The notes: a model not told the origin generated them from the sequence alone. A stretch of DNA of 17,827 nucleotides from an uncultured Chitinophagaceae bacterium (GCA_946885665.1 CAMPGT010000047.1:1-17827); one strand, 5' to 3'. Counted from the first letter of the stretch, positions 7,145 to 15,872 are shown. Numbers and translations are program-made.

Positions 7145-8764
7145 TTATGAAGGATCTTTCTTGTTTATGCGTTTTTGTTGCTCTCGCTGTATTTCCTGCT
7201 GTTTCTGCTGAAGGCGTTGGTGGTGCTCCTGCTGTATTTCCTGTTGCTTCTGTTGAAGGCGTTGCTGGTGCTCCTGCTGTATTTCCTGCTGCTTTTGCTG
7301 AATGCGCTCCTGCACCCGCAGCATATTTTGCTCATTCTCTTTCAAAATAATTTCTATTTGTGCTAAGTTCACTTCATTCTCCACAATATCTTTCATCCGC
7401 TCGTTTACCTTCCCTATCTCTTCATTGATCTTCTTTTGCTGCTCCTCGGTTAAACCTATTTTTTCCAATTCGAGTTCTTTGAGCGGCGCCAGCGCCTGGT
7501 TGAGGGCCTCAACATCCACGGGAGCCACGGGCGGTACCGGCGCCACTGCAGGAGCCGTTGGGGCAGCTGGCACGGGCGGCACCGGAGGAACCGGTGGAAC
7601 AGGAGGAACAGGTGGTGGCAGCTTTCCATATTTATTCTCGTTCTGTTTCCTGTCGCTGTTCCAATCTGCCATGGTCATGGCTTCCACCGATTGCTTTCGC
7701 ATATCCCGTATTAACACTACCTCCTCGCTTCCCGTTCTGATGACAGACAAGTGATAACCTTTTTTGTTTGCTTTTTCAGGCGCAATAGAAGGCTCCGTTA
7801 CAGGTTCGCTGGCAACCTGTTCTTCTTCGCCTGCCGGCACGGTATCAACCTGCTGCCATACCTGGAAATAAGGTGCAGGCTGTTGGCGTTCATCTTTCTG
7901 TTGTTGCTCGCTTCTGAATGCCAGCAGAATAACGGCCAGAAGTGGCAAGGCAAATAAAAATTTTGTAAGGTGCAGCCTGGCACTTTTCATTTTGTTCATC
8001 ATGGCGATTCGTTTTTTAAGGTCCGCAATATTGAAGTGACTGGCAATGCTGAACTGCGGCGCGCCTATCACTTTCAGCAGCAGGTATTGGTATTGTTTTC
8101 TGTCGTACCCCTTCGCGAGTACATTATTATCGGCAATGAATTCGAGGTTTTGCCTGATGCACTTTCTGAGCAGCCAGGCAAAAGGATTGTACCAGTTCAT
8201 CACGCACACCAGTTCTGCAAGAACAAGGTCCATCGTGTGGCCCTGTTTTACATGCACGATCTCATGCTGAATGATCCGCTGCAATTCTTCCGCAGAATGT
8301 TCGCTTGTATTCACGTAAATCGAATTGCCAAACGTGAACGCGCCTCGCGACGCGGTGGTTTCATACAGACGCAAATTCTCTTCCTTATACACCAGCCGCG
8401 AACGTTTCTTCATCTTCCTGTACGCATAAACCTGCAGCGAAAGCCGTACGAGGCCTACTGTCACACCCACCAGGAAAACCACACCTAGCCAGTCGCTAAT
8501 GGTAAGGTCCGACAACTGAAATCCCACACGGTGCATGTACGCGGCTACCGGTGGAAAATTAGCAACGACGTTCGCCTTTTCATCGTCGTTCACGAGCCAT
8601 GGCGTAACGTTCACAAAGGGAAGAGCAAACGAAAGCAATACATAACCAAACAGGTACATCCTGTTCCATTGATAAAATGTGAGCGGACGCAACAGCACAC
8701 GATAGAAGATATACACCAGCGACAGGCTCACCGAAAACTTGATAAGATATTCCGCTGCAGTCAT
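7145..8764 (-). CDS. M56 family (BlaR1/MecR1-like) membrane metallopeptidase with coiled-coil tail
   Basis: This 539-residue membrane sensor-peptidase has hydrophobic segments near residues 5-26, 36-55 and 91-115, then the zinc motif H167-EIVH-H171, a family ELVCVMNWYNPFAWLLRK block (184-201) and the likely third ligand E208 in LEFIAD. A fourth membrane segment lies at about 268-283. BlaR1/MecR1 proteins cleave, directly or indirectly, a BlaI repressor on sensing a signal. The class-D-like penicillin-sensor domain of classic BlaR1 is absent. Instead the periplasmic part has a Pro-rich linker of PPV repeats (383-416) and a Gln/Glu-rich coiled coil (421-535) ending in three 15-residue repeats. 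The start codon lies 3 bp after the blaI-like stop, so the two are translationally coupled. The inducing signal is unknown. Confidence 0.9.
   Translation of the reverse strand: MTAAEYLIKFSVSLSLVYIFYRVLLRPLTFYQWNRMYLFGYVLLSFALPFVNVTPWLVNDDEKANVVANFPPVAAYMHRVGFQLSDLTISDWLGVVFLVGVTVGLVRLSLQVYAYRKMKKRSRLVYKEENLRLYETTASRGAFTFGNSIYVNTSEHSAEELQRIIQHEIVHVKQGHTMDLVLAELVCVMNWYNPFAWLLRKCIRQNLEFIADNNVLAKGYDRKQYQYLLLKVIGAPQFSIASHFNIADLKKRIAMMNKMKSARLHLTKFLFALPLLAVILLAFRSEQQQKDERQQPAPYFQVWQQVDTVPAGEEEQVASEPVTEPSIAPEKANKKGYHLSVIRTGSEEVVLIRDMRKQSVEAMTMADWNSDRKQNENKYGKLPPPVPPVPPVPPVPPVPAAPTAPAVAPVPPVAPVDVEALNQALAPLKELELEKIGLTEEQQKKINEEIGKVNERMKDIVENEVNLAQIEIILKENEQNMLRVQERIQQKQQEIQQEHQQRLQQKQQEIQQEHHQRLQQKQQEIQREQQKRINKKDPS
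7172..7306 (-). repeat. Three 45-bp tandem repeats encoding 15-residue coiled-coil units
   Basis: Units at 7262-7306, 7217-7261 and 7172-7216 (minus-strand order) encode RIQQKQQEIQQEHQQ, RLQQKQQEIQQEHHQ and RLQQKQQEIQREQQK. The repeats are in frame at the end of the M56 gene and similar at the DNA level, so copy-number change by slippage would keep the reading frame. Confidence 0.9.
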
Positions 8765-8767
8765 AGG

Positions 8768-9136
8768 TTACTTTTTCTTTTTTTCAATCATGTCTATGAT
8801 TTCTTTCAGTTCCTGCGAACTGATCTTTTTCTGTTCGGCAAAGAAGGCCACCAGGTCCTTGTACGAATTGTCGAAATGCTGCCGCACCACACCCGTAAGA
8901 AAATTCTTTTTGTACTCCGACTCCCTCACGGCGGCCTTGTAGAGATACATGTTGCCGATTAGCCGGCTGCTCACGTACCCCTTCTTCTCCAGGTTTTTAA
9001 CCGTAGAGGCCAACGTTGTGTAAGGCGGCCTCGGCTCTTCTTCCATGTTTTCGAGGATGGTCTTCACATTGCCCTCGCCCGTTTTCCAAACCGCCCTCAT
9101 GGCCTGCTCTTCCTGTGGTGTAAGTTTTTCCGGCAT
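8768..9136 (-). CDS. BlaI/MecI/CopY family transcriptional repressor
   Basis: This is a 122-residue winged-helix repressor. It begins MPEKLTPQEEQAMRAVWKTG, with the recognition-helix region YTTLASTVKNLEKKGYV (39-55) and a C-terminal helical dimerisation part ending QELKEIIDMIEKKKK. An upstream in-frame ATG at 9181 would add 15 residues but lies upstream of the likely transcription start, so 9136 is preferred. In the family, dimers bind inverted repeats and are inactivated by proteolysis triggered by the M56 partner, encoded 3 bp downstream. By eye alignment with Staphylococcus BlaI, the Asn-Phe scissile pair corresponds to F98-F99 here. No beta-lactamase gene is nearby, so the targets are unknown. 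The promoter contains two matching dyads, implying autoregulation. Confidence 0.93.
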   Translation of the reverse strand: MPEKLTPQEEQAMRAVWKTGEGNVKTILENMEEEPRPPYTTLASTVKNLEKKGYVSSRLIGNMYLYKAAVRESEYKKNFLTGVVRQHFDNSYKDLVAFFAEQKKISSQELKEIIDMIEKKKK

Positions 9137-9138
9137 TC

Positions 9139-9183
9139 TACGATGTTTTCGTAAACCTACGACGATTTCGTAGAAGTGCAAAA
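9139..9183 (-). promoter_or_regulatory. blaI-type promoter with two operator dyads
   Basis: On the minus strand a -33 element TTTTG (9183-9179) is followed after exactly 19 bp by TAGGTTTA (9159-9152), one mismatch from the Bacteroidota -7 consensus TAnnTTTG. Two identical-spacing dyads TACGA-N5-TCGTA lie at 9139-9153 and 9158-9172, 19 bp centre to centre. One sits in the spacer and the other covers the -7 edge and expected transcription start. A bound BlaI-type dimer at either would block polymerase. The start codon follows at 9136, giving a very short leader. Confidence 0.75.
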
Positions 9184-9263
9184 TTTTTCTCGGTCCGCAT
9201 TAAAAGTACCCGTGTCAGCAAATAAAACAGGGGGCTTCTGCGTTTAGTATCCGTTTCTATGTT

Positions 9264-9290
9264 ATTGGTTCATAACCTATTCAATCCAAT
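9264..9290 (+). promoter_or_regulatory. Weak ATTGG...CCAAT dyad upstream of the S8 protease gene
   Basis: In the 176-bp gap between the blaI-type and S8 protease genes, ATTGG (9264-9268) and CCAAT (9286-9290) form an inverted repeat with a 17-bp spacer, 22 bp before the protease start. No clear TAnnTTTG promoter was found here. The dyad may be a regulator site or chance. Confidence 0.2.
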
Positions 9291-9312
9291 CCTGTAATAA
9301 AGCCCCTTACCG

Positions 9313-12300
9313 ATGAAGCTCCGGTGCCTGCTTTCTATCTGCCTTTTTCTTGCATTTTCGTCGACTGCCCAGGAGTTGCAAAAGCCGGTGCGACTGAAAA
9401 CCGGTACGCTTACACGGGCCAATAACATTCAGCGTGAGCGCAATATGACTGCAGCCCTGCGCCCCGTTCAATACAAAAACAGCTACTATACGCTCATCCA
9501 GTTCAACAAGCTGCCGGGCAAACAGCAGCGTCAGCAACTGGAAAAAGAAGGAATTGTTCTCTTTACCTACATCCCTGAAAATACTTACCTGGCCGAGGTG
9601 AAAGCATCGGTTGCGCCGCTTTCACTGAAAAGAAATATGATCAGCGGCGTGTTTGCACTCGAGCCTTCATCCAAAATAGCCGCCGGGGTGCCCGAGAAAC
9701 TATCAACATCCGCTACCGACCCCAATAGTGTGATAGCCGTGCATTTCTTTGGAAGCATCGATAAAGCAACCGTCATGGCCGAGCTCACAGCGGCAGGCGC
9801 GCAGGTTGCCAATACGAAAATTCAGCCGGCAAATGTGGTGTTTGTCAACGCCAAAGAGCCGGCTGTGCAAAAAATTGCCAGGCTGCCCTTCGTGGCCTAC
9901 ATCAGCAGTCAGTACCTGAAAGATGTGCCGGTCAATTACAATAATCACGGCGCCCATTCGGTGAATGCATTGAGCTCCACTGTTGGCCGCAACCTGCAGG
10001 GACAAAATATCACCATCGGTATTGGCGACAATGCCGACCCCTCCACACACGTCGATTTTACGGGACGGTTGATCAACCGTTTTCCGTTAACGCCGGAGGA
10101 TCATGGCACACACACCACCGGAACGGTAGCCGGCGCGGGCATCCTCAATCCGAAGTATAAAGGCATGGCGCCCAAGGCAACGATCATCAGCCAAATGTTC
10201 AGCGATATTCTCGTCAACACACCCTTTAATGTGGCAGACTACAACATGGTGCTCACGAACAACTCGTATTACAATGGGCTCGCCGGTTGCCCCGGTCAGG
10301 GCGACTACGACGTGCTGAGCAATTTTGTTGACGTGCAGATGAACAACGATCCTTCGCTGCTGCATGTATTTGCAGCGGGAAATGACGGAAATTATAACTG
10401 TTCGCCCTACCCTGCTTCTTTTGCAACGATAAAATCAGGCTTTCAATGCGGGAAAAATGTGCTGACTGTAGGAGGAATGAATACGGCCGATTACAGCATC
10501 ATTAATTTTTCGAGCCGCGGGCCGGTGGATGACGGACGTCTTAAACCTGAAATTGTAGCAGGCGGTGCAAACGTTGTGTCGACTGTTCGCAACAACGGAT
10601 ATACCTCGTTCAGCGGCACGAGTATGGCCGCGCCTACCGTAACGGGCACGTTGGCTTTATTGTATCAGCGATACCGCCAACTGCATGGCGGCGACAATCC
10701 TCCTGCCGCATTGATGAAGGCCATCACCTGCAACACTGCAGACGATCTCGGCAACCCGGGTCCGGATTTTACCTTCGGCTTCGGCAGCCTCAATGCACGA
10801 AACGCCGTGGAGGCCATCGAAGGCAATCACTATTTTATTAACACAGTAAGCAGTGGCGGAACGTCCACGCATACCATCACCGGAATACCCGCCGGTACGC
10901 ACCAGGTAAAGGTAATGCTGTACTGGAACGATCCTGCCGCGGCCCCTTTTGCTGCAACAACTATGGTAAATAATTTGGATCTGTCGGTTACTGCCGGCGG
11001 CTCTGTGCATTTACCGCTTGTTCTAAATCCGAATCCCGGTGGCGTTTACAATGTGGCCACAGAAGGTGTTGACAATACCAACAATATCGAACAGGTTGTG
11101 ATCAACAATCCCTCGGGCGACCTGGTGATCAATATTTCAGGAACCGACATTCCTACAGGACAGCAGGAATATGTACTGGTGTACCAGATCATTCAACCGT
11201 CGGTTACACTCGAATATCCCTTCGGCAAAGAAACCATGGTTCCCGGCGAACAGGAAATCATTCGCTGGAGCGCCTATGGAAGCAATAATACCGGCTTCAC
11301 CGTTGAATATTCAGTAAACGGCGGCAGTAACTGGACAACCATCAATAACAACGTTTCACCTGCAAGCCGTTCTTATGCATGGAGCGTTCCCAATCTGCCC
11401 ACTGGCACGGCACTCATACGTGTAACCCGTAATGTTGCCGGCTACTCCGATGTTACCGAACACCCTTTCACCATACTCGGCCAACCCAACCTAACGGTGA
11501 GCAATACCTGCCCCGGCTATGCACAATTGAGCTGGGGGGCGGTATCCACCGCAACGGGTTATGAAATTATGATGCTGAGAGGCGATTCGATGCAAACCAT
11601 CGCTACTGCTGCCACTACCAGCTACCTGCTTGGCGGACTGAGCAAAGACAGCACCTATTGGTTGTCGGTAAGAGCTTTACAGGGTTCGGTGGCCGGGCGC
11701 CGCTCAATCAGTAAAGCCGTTACACCGGCCGGCGGCAGTTGTCCGTCGCCCACATACAATCACGACTTTGCACCCGACCTGCTGACGGCGCCGGTTACGG
11801 GCCGCATGCATACTTCATCGGCATTATCAAATGCAGTTGCACCGCAGGTACGCGTGAGGAACCTGGGACGCGTTGCTTCGACAGGTTCATTCAACGTTTC
11901 GTATCAAATCAACAACGGTGCAATTGTCACTGAAACCTCTTCTGCGATTATTCCTGCTCTTTCCACCTATACCTATACCTTTTCGACTACCTGTGATCTG
12001 TCGGCACCCGGAACATATTCCATAAGGGTTTGGGTAGATTACGGCAACGATGTGCTGCATACGAATGATACGCTCAGAACGATTGCCAAACAACTGAAAA
12101 ATGACGCCGTTGCTCTCTCGCCATCGTACACGGAAGGTTTTGAAAGCAGCGCTTCGCAAACTTATTACAACAATGCCATGGGATTTGAGGGCGTTGACCG
12201 TGGCGATTTCCGCTCGAACAACAGTAACGGCAGGGCACGCACGTTTGTGAATACCGAATTTGCACATAGCGGCAACCGCGCCGTAACGCTCGATCAAAAA

Positions 12301-14913
12301 AGCTACAGCACACTTTCTTCATCAGACAGTCTTATTCTCACCTTTAATCTTGGAAATTATTCGGCATCCGACCAATTGTGGCTGGACTATTTTTACAAAA
12401 ACCATGGTATCGATTTCGAGTTGCCCGGCAACAAGGTGTGGATACGCGGCAGCGAGAACAACGCATGGATCGAGGTATTTACTTTGCCGGTGGATAATAT
12501 TTCGGATATAGGCAAATATCTTTCCGCGGCGCCGGTAAATATTACGGAAACCCTGGCGGCTGCGGTGCCTGCACAAACAGTGAGCAGCAGCTTCCAGGTG
12601 AAGTTTGGCCAGCAGGGATTTACCTCTGCCAACACCGTTATTCCCGACGGTAATGTTGACGACGGAATAACATACGATGACGTTACCATTACGCTTGCCA
12701 GCAATGATGTAAGCATGCGAAAGGTGCTTACCCCATCCGTGGAGAATGTATGTTCCCTGGGTGCCACAGAAACGATATCTGTAAAAGTTAAAAACGCAGG
12801 CGCTGCTACACTCACCAATGTTCCTGTTTCGTACAGCATTAACGGAGCTACCGTTACCGAAAATATTCCTTCCATCGCGGCACACCAGGAGGCAGATTAT
12901 GTGTTTACACAAAAAGCCAACCTGCAAACCTATCAGCCTTACGTATTAAAAACATGGGTACACTATCCAGCCGACACCTACAAGCATAACGACACGCTTA
13001 CGTATTCGTTTACCACGGTTCCTGTTATTTCAAATTATCCATACCGCGAAGGATTTGAAAACAACAACGGGTATTGGCACGCCGGCGGCATCAACAGCAG
13101 TTGGCAATGGGGCAAGCCCGAAAATTCGGTAATTAACAAAGCGGCAAACGGCAGCAATGCCTGGGTCACCGGCCTCACAGGCAATTACAATAATGGTGAG
13201 AAATCTTACCTGTACTCACCGTGTTTTGACCTCAGCGGGCTCGCACAGCCGGTTCTTTCATTCAGTCACATTTTCCTTACAGAAGACAACTGCTATTGCG
13301 ATGCGCATTGGGTGGAATACAGCACCGATGGCACCACATGGACGAAACTCGGCGATGCCGCCAGCGGTATAAACTGGTATGATGATGTTGTGATGCAGCA
13401 ATGGCAGGTGTCCAACACGCGTTGGCACGTATCCAGTTTCGATGTTCCTGCCACGGGCAGCAGTGTACGTTTCAGGTTCGTCATGAACTCGGACGTGGCC
13501 GTATCGTTCGAAGGCGTGGGAATTGATGATATCCACCTATTCGACAAGCGCGCCATTTACAATGGCGCGGACCTCAGTGCCGGACTGGAGAAAATTGTAA
13601 ACGACAGTAACTGGATCGATTTCGAAATGAATGGCAAAATCGTCGCTTCCGTTAATTCGCATGGTCAAAACCTGGGAACAACGAAAGTGAAGGTATTCAC
13701 CAACACCAGCCAGGTAAGAAACAATGGTTACCAGTATTATCTCGACAGAAATATTGTTGTGGAGCCGGCAAATCAACCACAGCAACCAGTTTCGATCCGG
13801 TATTATTTCCGGCAGGCAGAAGCGCTCAATCTTATCAATGCAGTTGGCTGCTCAAGCTGCGACAATATCTCCGATCCTTACGAAGCAGGTGTTACGCAAT
13901 ACAGCGGGTTGCCCATGGAAGAAAACGGTTCATTACATGACAATGACAGTGGTCTGTATCATTTTATTACTCCTGACAAGGTAGACATCGTGCCTTATGA
14001 CGATGGATATTTTGCAGAGTTTAATGTGCATTCGTTCTCTGAATTCTGGATCAACAGCGGTGGCCCAAATCAAATCCTCGCCATCCCGGAGATCATCGAT
14101 TCATTCAGCGCGACCAAAGTGAATAAATCGGCCCTGCTCGAGTGGACAACGTGGAAAGAACTGAATGTCGGCAAATTCATTGTTGAAAAAAGCGTCGATG
14201 GCATTTCATTCAACACCATCGCAGAAGTAGTTTCAACAGGCGACTACATAACAGCGGGCGAATATAGTTTCACTGATGATTCGTTGGTCTGGGGAATGAA
14301 CTACTACCGCATCGCCACCGTACACCAGGACGGCCAAACCGTTCGTTCGGTAGTTGATTCCATTAACTACAACGGCAGCGATTTAAAGATCGTTGACTCC
14401 TTCACCGTGAAGGAAGTGAACGAAACGGCAATGCTGCGATGGATAACTTTTACGGAGTCGAACACCAGCAAATTCATTATCGAAAAAAGTGCAGACGACA
14501 TTACTTATACCGTAATCGGTGAAGTGGCCGCCAGCGGAAATACGAATACATTGAACGAATACGAGTTTACGGATGCCAGCCTGCTGTGGGGAGCCAACTA
14601 CTACCGGATAAAGACAGTTAACAGCATTGGCCAGTACGTGTATTCGCCTGTTCGGATGATCGACAATACGGGGAGAAAGCTGCTGACCTATGTGTTCCCC
14701 AACCCGGTGAAAAACGGTGTCGTTTACATCAACACAACAGTTGATTGCAGCCGCCTTGAATTGAGGAGTGCACTCGGCACAACCGTTATCGCTAAAAATG
14801 TGCAGGGCAGGCAAAATGTTCTCGACGTACATCGTGTTGCACCTGGCCTGTATTTCCTAACGATCGTTACGGAAGCCGGCAAAAAAATTGAAAAAGTTCT
14901 GGTAGCTGATTAG
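9313..14913 (+). CDS. Giant S8 (subtilisin-like) serine protease with type IX sorting domain
   Basis: This 1866-residue secreted protease has a signal peptide (1-20, ending STAQ) and a prodomain-like region to about 215. The S8 catalytic domain (about 225-505) has the triad D239 (IGIGDNADP), H264 (DHGTHTTG) and S437 (GTSMAAP), with oxyanion N357 (AAGND). A KP-43-like beta-domain follows (about 516-627, YWNDPAAAPFAATTMVNNLDL), then an Ig-like and an Fn3-like region (to about 805), two CARDB-like domains (from about 816 and 1131) alternating with two jelly-roll/MAM-like domains (from about 942 and 1247), a further domain (1416-1580), two tandem Fn3-like repeats (1594-1790) and a C-terminal Por sorting domain (about 1790-1866, YVFPNPVKNGVVYI to the end). 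The sorting domain predicts type IX export and anchoring or release at the surface. The domain borders are read by eye. Confidence 0.93.
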   Translation: MKLRCLLSICLFLAFSSTAQELQKPVRLKTGTLTRANNIQRERNMTAALRPVQYKNSYYTLIQFNKLPGKQQRQQLEKEGIVLFTYIPENTYLAEVKASVAPLSLKRNMISGVFALEPSSKIAAGVPEKLSTSATDPNSVIAVHFFGSIDKATVMAELTAAGAQVANTKIQPANVVFVNAKEPAVQKIARLPFVAYISSQYLKDVPVNYNNHGAHSVNALSSTVGRNLQGQNITIGIGDNADPSTHVDFTGRLINRFPLTPEDHGTHTTGTVAGAGILNPKYKGMAPKATIISQMFSDILVNTPFNVADYNMVLTNNSYYNGLAGCPGQGDYDVLSNFVDVQMNNDPSLLHVFAAGNDGNYNCSPYPASFATIKSGFQCGKNVLTVGGMNTADYSIINFSSRGPVDDGRLKPEIVAGGANVVSTVRNNGYTSFSGTSMAAPTVTGTLALLYQRYRQLHGGDNPPAALMKAITCNTADDLGNPGPDFTFGFGSLNARNAVEAIEGNHYFINTVSSGGTSTHTITGIPAGTHQVKVMLYWNDPAAAPFAATTMVNNLDLSVTAGGSVHLPLVLNPNPGGVYNVATEGVDNTNNIEQVVINNPSGDLVINISGTDIPTGQQEYVLVYQIIQPSVTLEYPFGKETMVPGEQEIIRWSAYGSNNTGFTVEYSVNGGSNWTTINNNVSPASRSYAWSVPNLPTGTALIRVTRNVAGYSDVTEHPFTILGQPNLTVSNTCPGYAQLSWGAVSTATGYEIMMLRGDSMQTIATAATTSYLLGGLSKDSTYWLSVRALQGSVAGRRSISKAVTPAGGSCPSPTYNHDFAPDLLTAPVTGRMHTSSALSNAVAPQVRVRNLGRVASTGSFNVSYQINNGAIVTETSSAIIPALSTYTYTFSTTCDLSAPGTYSIRVWVDYGNDVLHTNDTLRTIAKQLKNDAVALSPSYTEGFESSASQTYYNNAMGFEGVDRGDFRSNNSNGRARTFVNTEFAHSGNRAVTLDQKSYSTLSSSDSLILTFNLGNYSASDQLWLDYFYKNHGIDFELPGNKVWIRGSENNAWIEVFTLPVDNISDIGKYLSAAPVNITETLAAAVPAQTVSSSFQVKFGQQGFTSANTVIPDGNVDDGITYDDVTITLASNDVSMRKVLTPSVENVCSLGATETISVKVKNAGAATLTNVPVSYSINGATVTENIPSIAAHQEADYVFTQKANLQTYQPYVLKTWVHYPADTYKHNDTLTYSFTTVPVISNYPYREGFENNNGYWHAGGINSSWQWGKPENSVINKAANGSNAWVTGLTGNYNNGEKSYLYSPCFDLSGLAQPVLSFSHIFLTEDNCYCDAHWVEYSTDGTTWTKLGDAASGINWYDDVVMQQWQVSNTRWHVSSFDVPATGSSVRFRFVMNSDVAVSFEGVGIDDIHLFDKRAIYNGADLSAGLEKIVNDSNWIDFEMNGKIVASVNSHGQNLGTTKVKVFTNTSQVRNNGYQYYLDRNIVVEPANQPQQPVSIRYYFRQAEALNLINAVGCSSCDNISDPYEAGVTQYSGLPMEENGSLHDNDSGLYHFITPDKVDIVPYDDGYFAEFNVHSFSEFWINSGGPNQILAIPEIIDSFSATKVNKSALLEWTTWKELNVGKFIVEKSVDGISFNTIAEVVSTGDYITAGEYSFTDDSLVWGMNYYRIATVHQDGQTVRSVVDSINYNGSDLKIVDSFTVKEVNETAMLRWITFTESNTSKFIIEKSADDITYTVIGEVAASGNTNTLNEYEFTDASLLWGANYYRIKTVNSIGQYVYSPVRMIDNTGRKLLTYVFPNPVKNGVVYINTTVDCSRLELRSALGTTVIAKNVQGRQNVLDVHRVAPGLYFLTIVTEAGKKIEKVLVAD

Positions 14914-15818
14914 TAGCCCCAGCTTTTCATCACCTTCAGGTCTTCAGCCACCGAATCAAGCGGCGTTTTGCCCTGGTAAGATTCCTGTTCGATGATGAAT
15001 TGTTTGGTGCCGCCCATTTTCTTTCCGGCGTCTACAATGTCTTTTACCGGAAGAACGCCCTTGCCGAGGATGGTGCTTTCATAACCACCCATTTCGCCAT
15101 GCTCGCTTTTTATTTCATCTTTTACGTGCATGGATTCGAAGCGGCCGGGATAGCGTTTCATAATGTCGAGGGCGCGTCCGCCGGCGCCGTACATATTGCC
15201 AATGTCCAATTGCTGCGCAACGAGATCGGCGTCGGTATGTTCGAGAATAATGTCGAAAATCTTTTTATTATTCAGCGAAAACTCGAACTCAAAATCATGA
15301 TTGTGATAGCCATACTTCACACCTGATTTCTTGCAGAGTTCACCACATTTGTTAAACAAGTCGAGGAAACGAAGCAGCTCATCATATTTTGTGCGCAGCT
15401 TTTCGTCGAGCCAGGGGCTGATCACGTATTGCTGGCCAACTGTGGCCGCATCTTCAACGGTATGCTTCCAGGTATCTGTAAAATCTTTCTTTGAAGCGTC
15501 CCAGTGCTGGGCGCCGAAAACACTGTGACCGCTTACCATTTCAAGGCCGAGGTCATTAAGGATTTTTTTGAAGTCGGTGGGGCTGTAACCATAAAACTTT
15601 CTATCGCCGTATCCCGCATGTTCTACGTATTTATAGCCGATGGCAGCTATTTTGCGGAGGGTGCCCATTGGGTCCTTCCCCATATCGTCGCGTACGGAAT
15701 ATAATTGCACGCCCACTATTTCATTTGCTTTATTCGACGCAAAGAGGCGGTTGGAAAGTAAAGAGGCGGATGCAACAGTGAGTGCACTATTCCTGATAAA
15801 TTTTCTTCTCGATGTCAT
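14910..15818 (-). CDS. Tat-exported sugar phosphate isomerase/epimerase-like TIM barrel
   Basis: This 302-residue protein belongs to the xylose isomerase-like (AP endonuclease 2 family) TIM-barrel superfamily. The N-terminus SRRKFIRNSALTVASASLL is a twin-arginine signal, so the folded, metal-loaded enzyme is probably exported to the periplasm. Barrel features are VGVQLYSVRDDM (36-46), GYKYVEHAGYG, YHNHDFEFEF (171-180), QLDIGNMYGAGG with D205, MHVKDE with H231, and IEQES with E277, the set expected to bind a divalent metal. Related proteins isomerise or epimerise sugars or keto-inositols; the substrate here is unknown. It is the last gene after the amidohydrolase (54 bp gap). Its stop overlaps that of the convergent protease gene by 4 bp. 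Confidence 0.88.
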   Translation of the reverse strand: MTSRRKFIRNSALTVASASLLSNRLFASNKANEIVGVQLYSVRDDMGKDPMGTLRKIAAIGYKYVEHAGYGDRKFYGYSPTDFKKILNDLGLEMVSGHSVFGAQHWDASKKDFTDTWKHTVEDAATVGQQYVISPWLDEKLRTKYDELLRFLDLFNKCGELCKKSGVKYGYHNHDFEFEFSLNNKKIFDIILEHTDADLVAQQLDIGNMYGAGGRALDIMKRYPGRFESMHVKDEIKSEHGEMGGYESTILGKGVLPVKDIVDAGKKMGGTKQFIIEQESYQGKTPLDSVAEDLKVMKSWGY

Positions 15819-15836
15819 GGCATTATTTTATGCCAT
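15817..15836 (-). promoter_or_regulatory. Inverted repeat over the TIM-barrel start codon
   Basis: ATGGCAT (15817-15823) and ATGCCAT (15830-15836) form a 7-bp stem with a 6-nt loop that includes part of the start codon (15816-15818) of the Tat-exported TIM-barrel gene. In mRNA it could sequester the start. It may equally be an operator or chance. Confidence 0.3.
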
Positions 15837-15872
15837 CAAGATAGTGCAATTTAACGTTTCACAGTTAGGTAA

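Noticed and set aside
7078..7754. Plus-strand frames with Ala/Val/Pro or Gly/Thr repeats
   Set aside because: These are antisense shadows of the M56 gene's coiled-coil and Pro-rich repeats, with no independent motifs.
7145..9136. Beta-lactam resistance locus
   Set aside because: BlaI/M56 genes are present, but there is no beta-lactamase and no penicillin-sensor domain; Bacteroidota use such pairs for other signals.
9219..9226. CAAATAAA as a second promoter element upstream of the blaI-type gene
   Set aside because: The minus-strand TTTATTTG mismatches the key A of TAnnTTTG, has no spaced TTTG, and a better promoter exists at 9152-9183.
12322..12927. 201-residue minus-strand frame inside the S8 protease gene
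   Set aside because: No recognisable motif; it lies antisense to well-formed beta-sandwich coding sequence.
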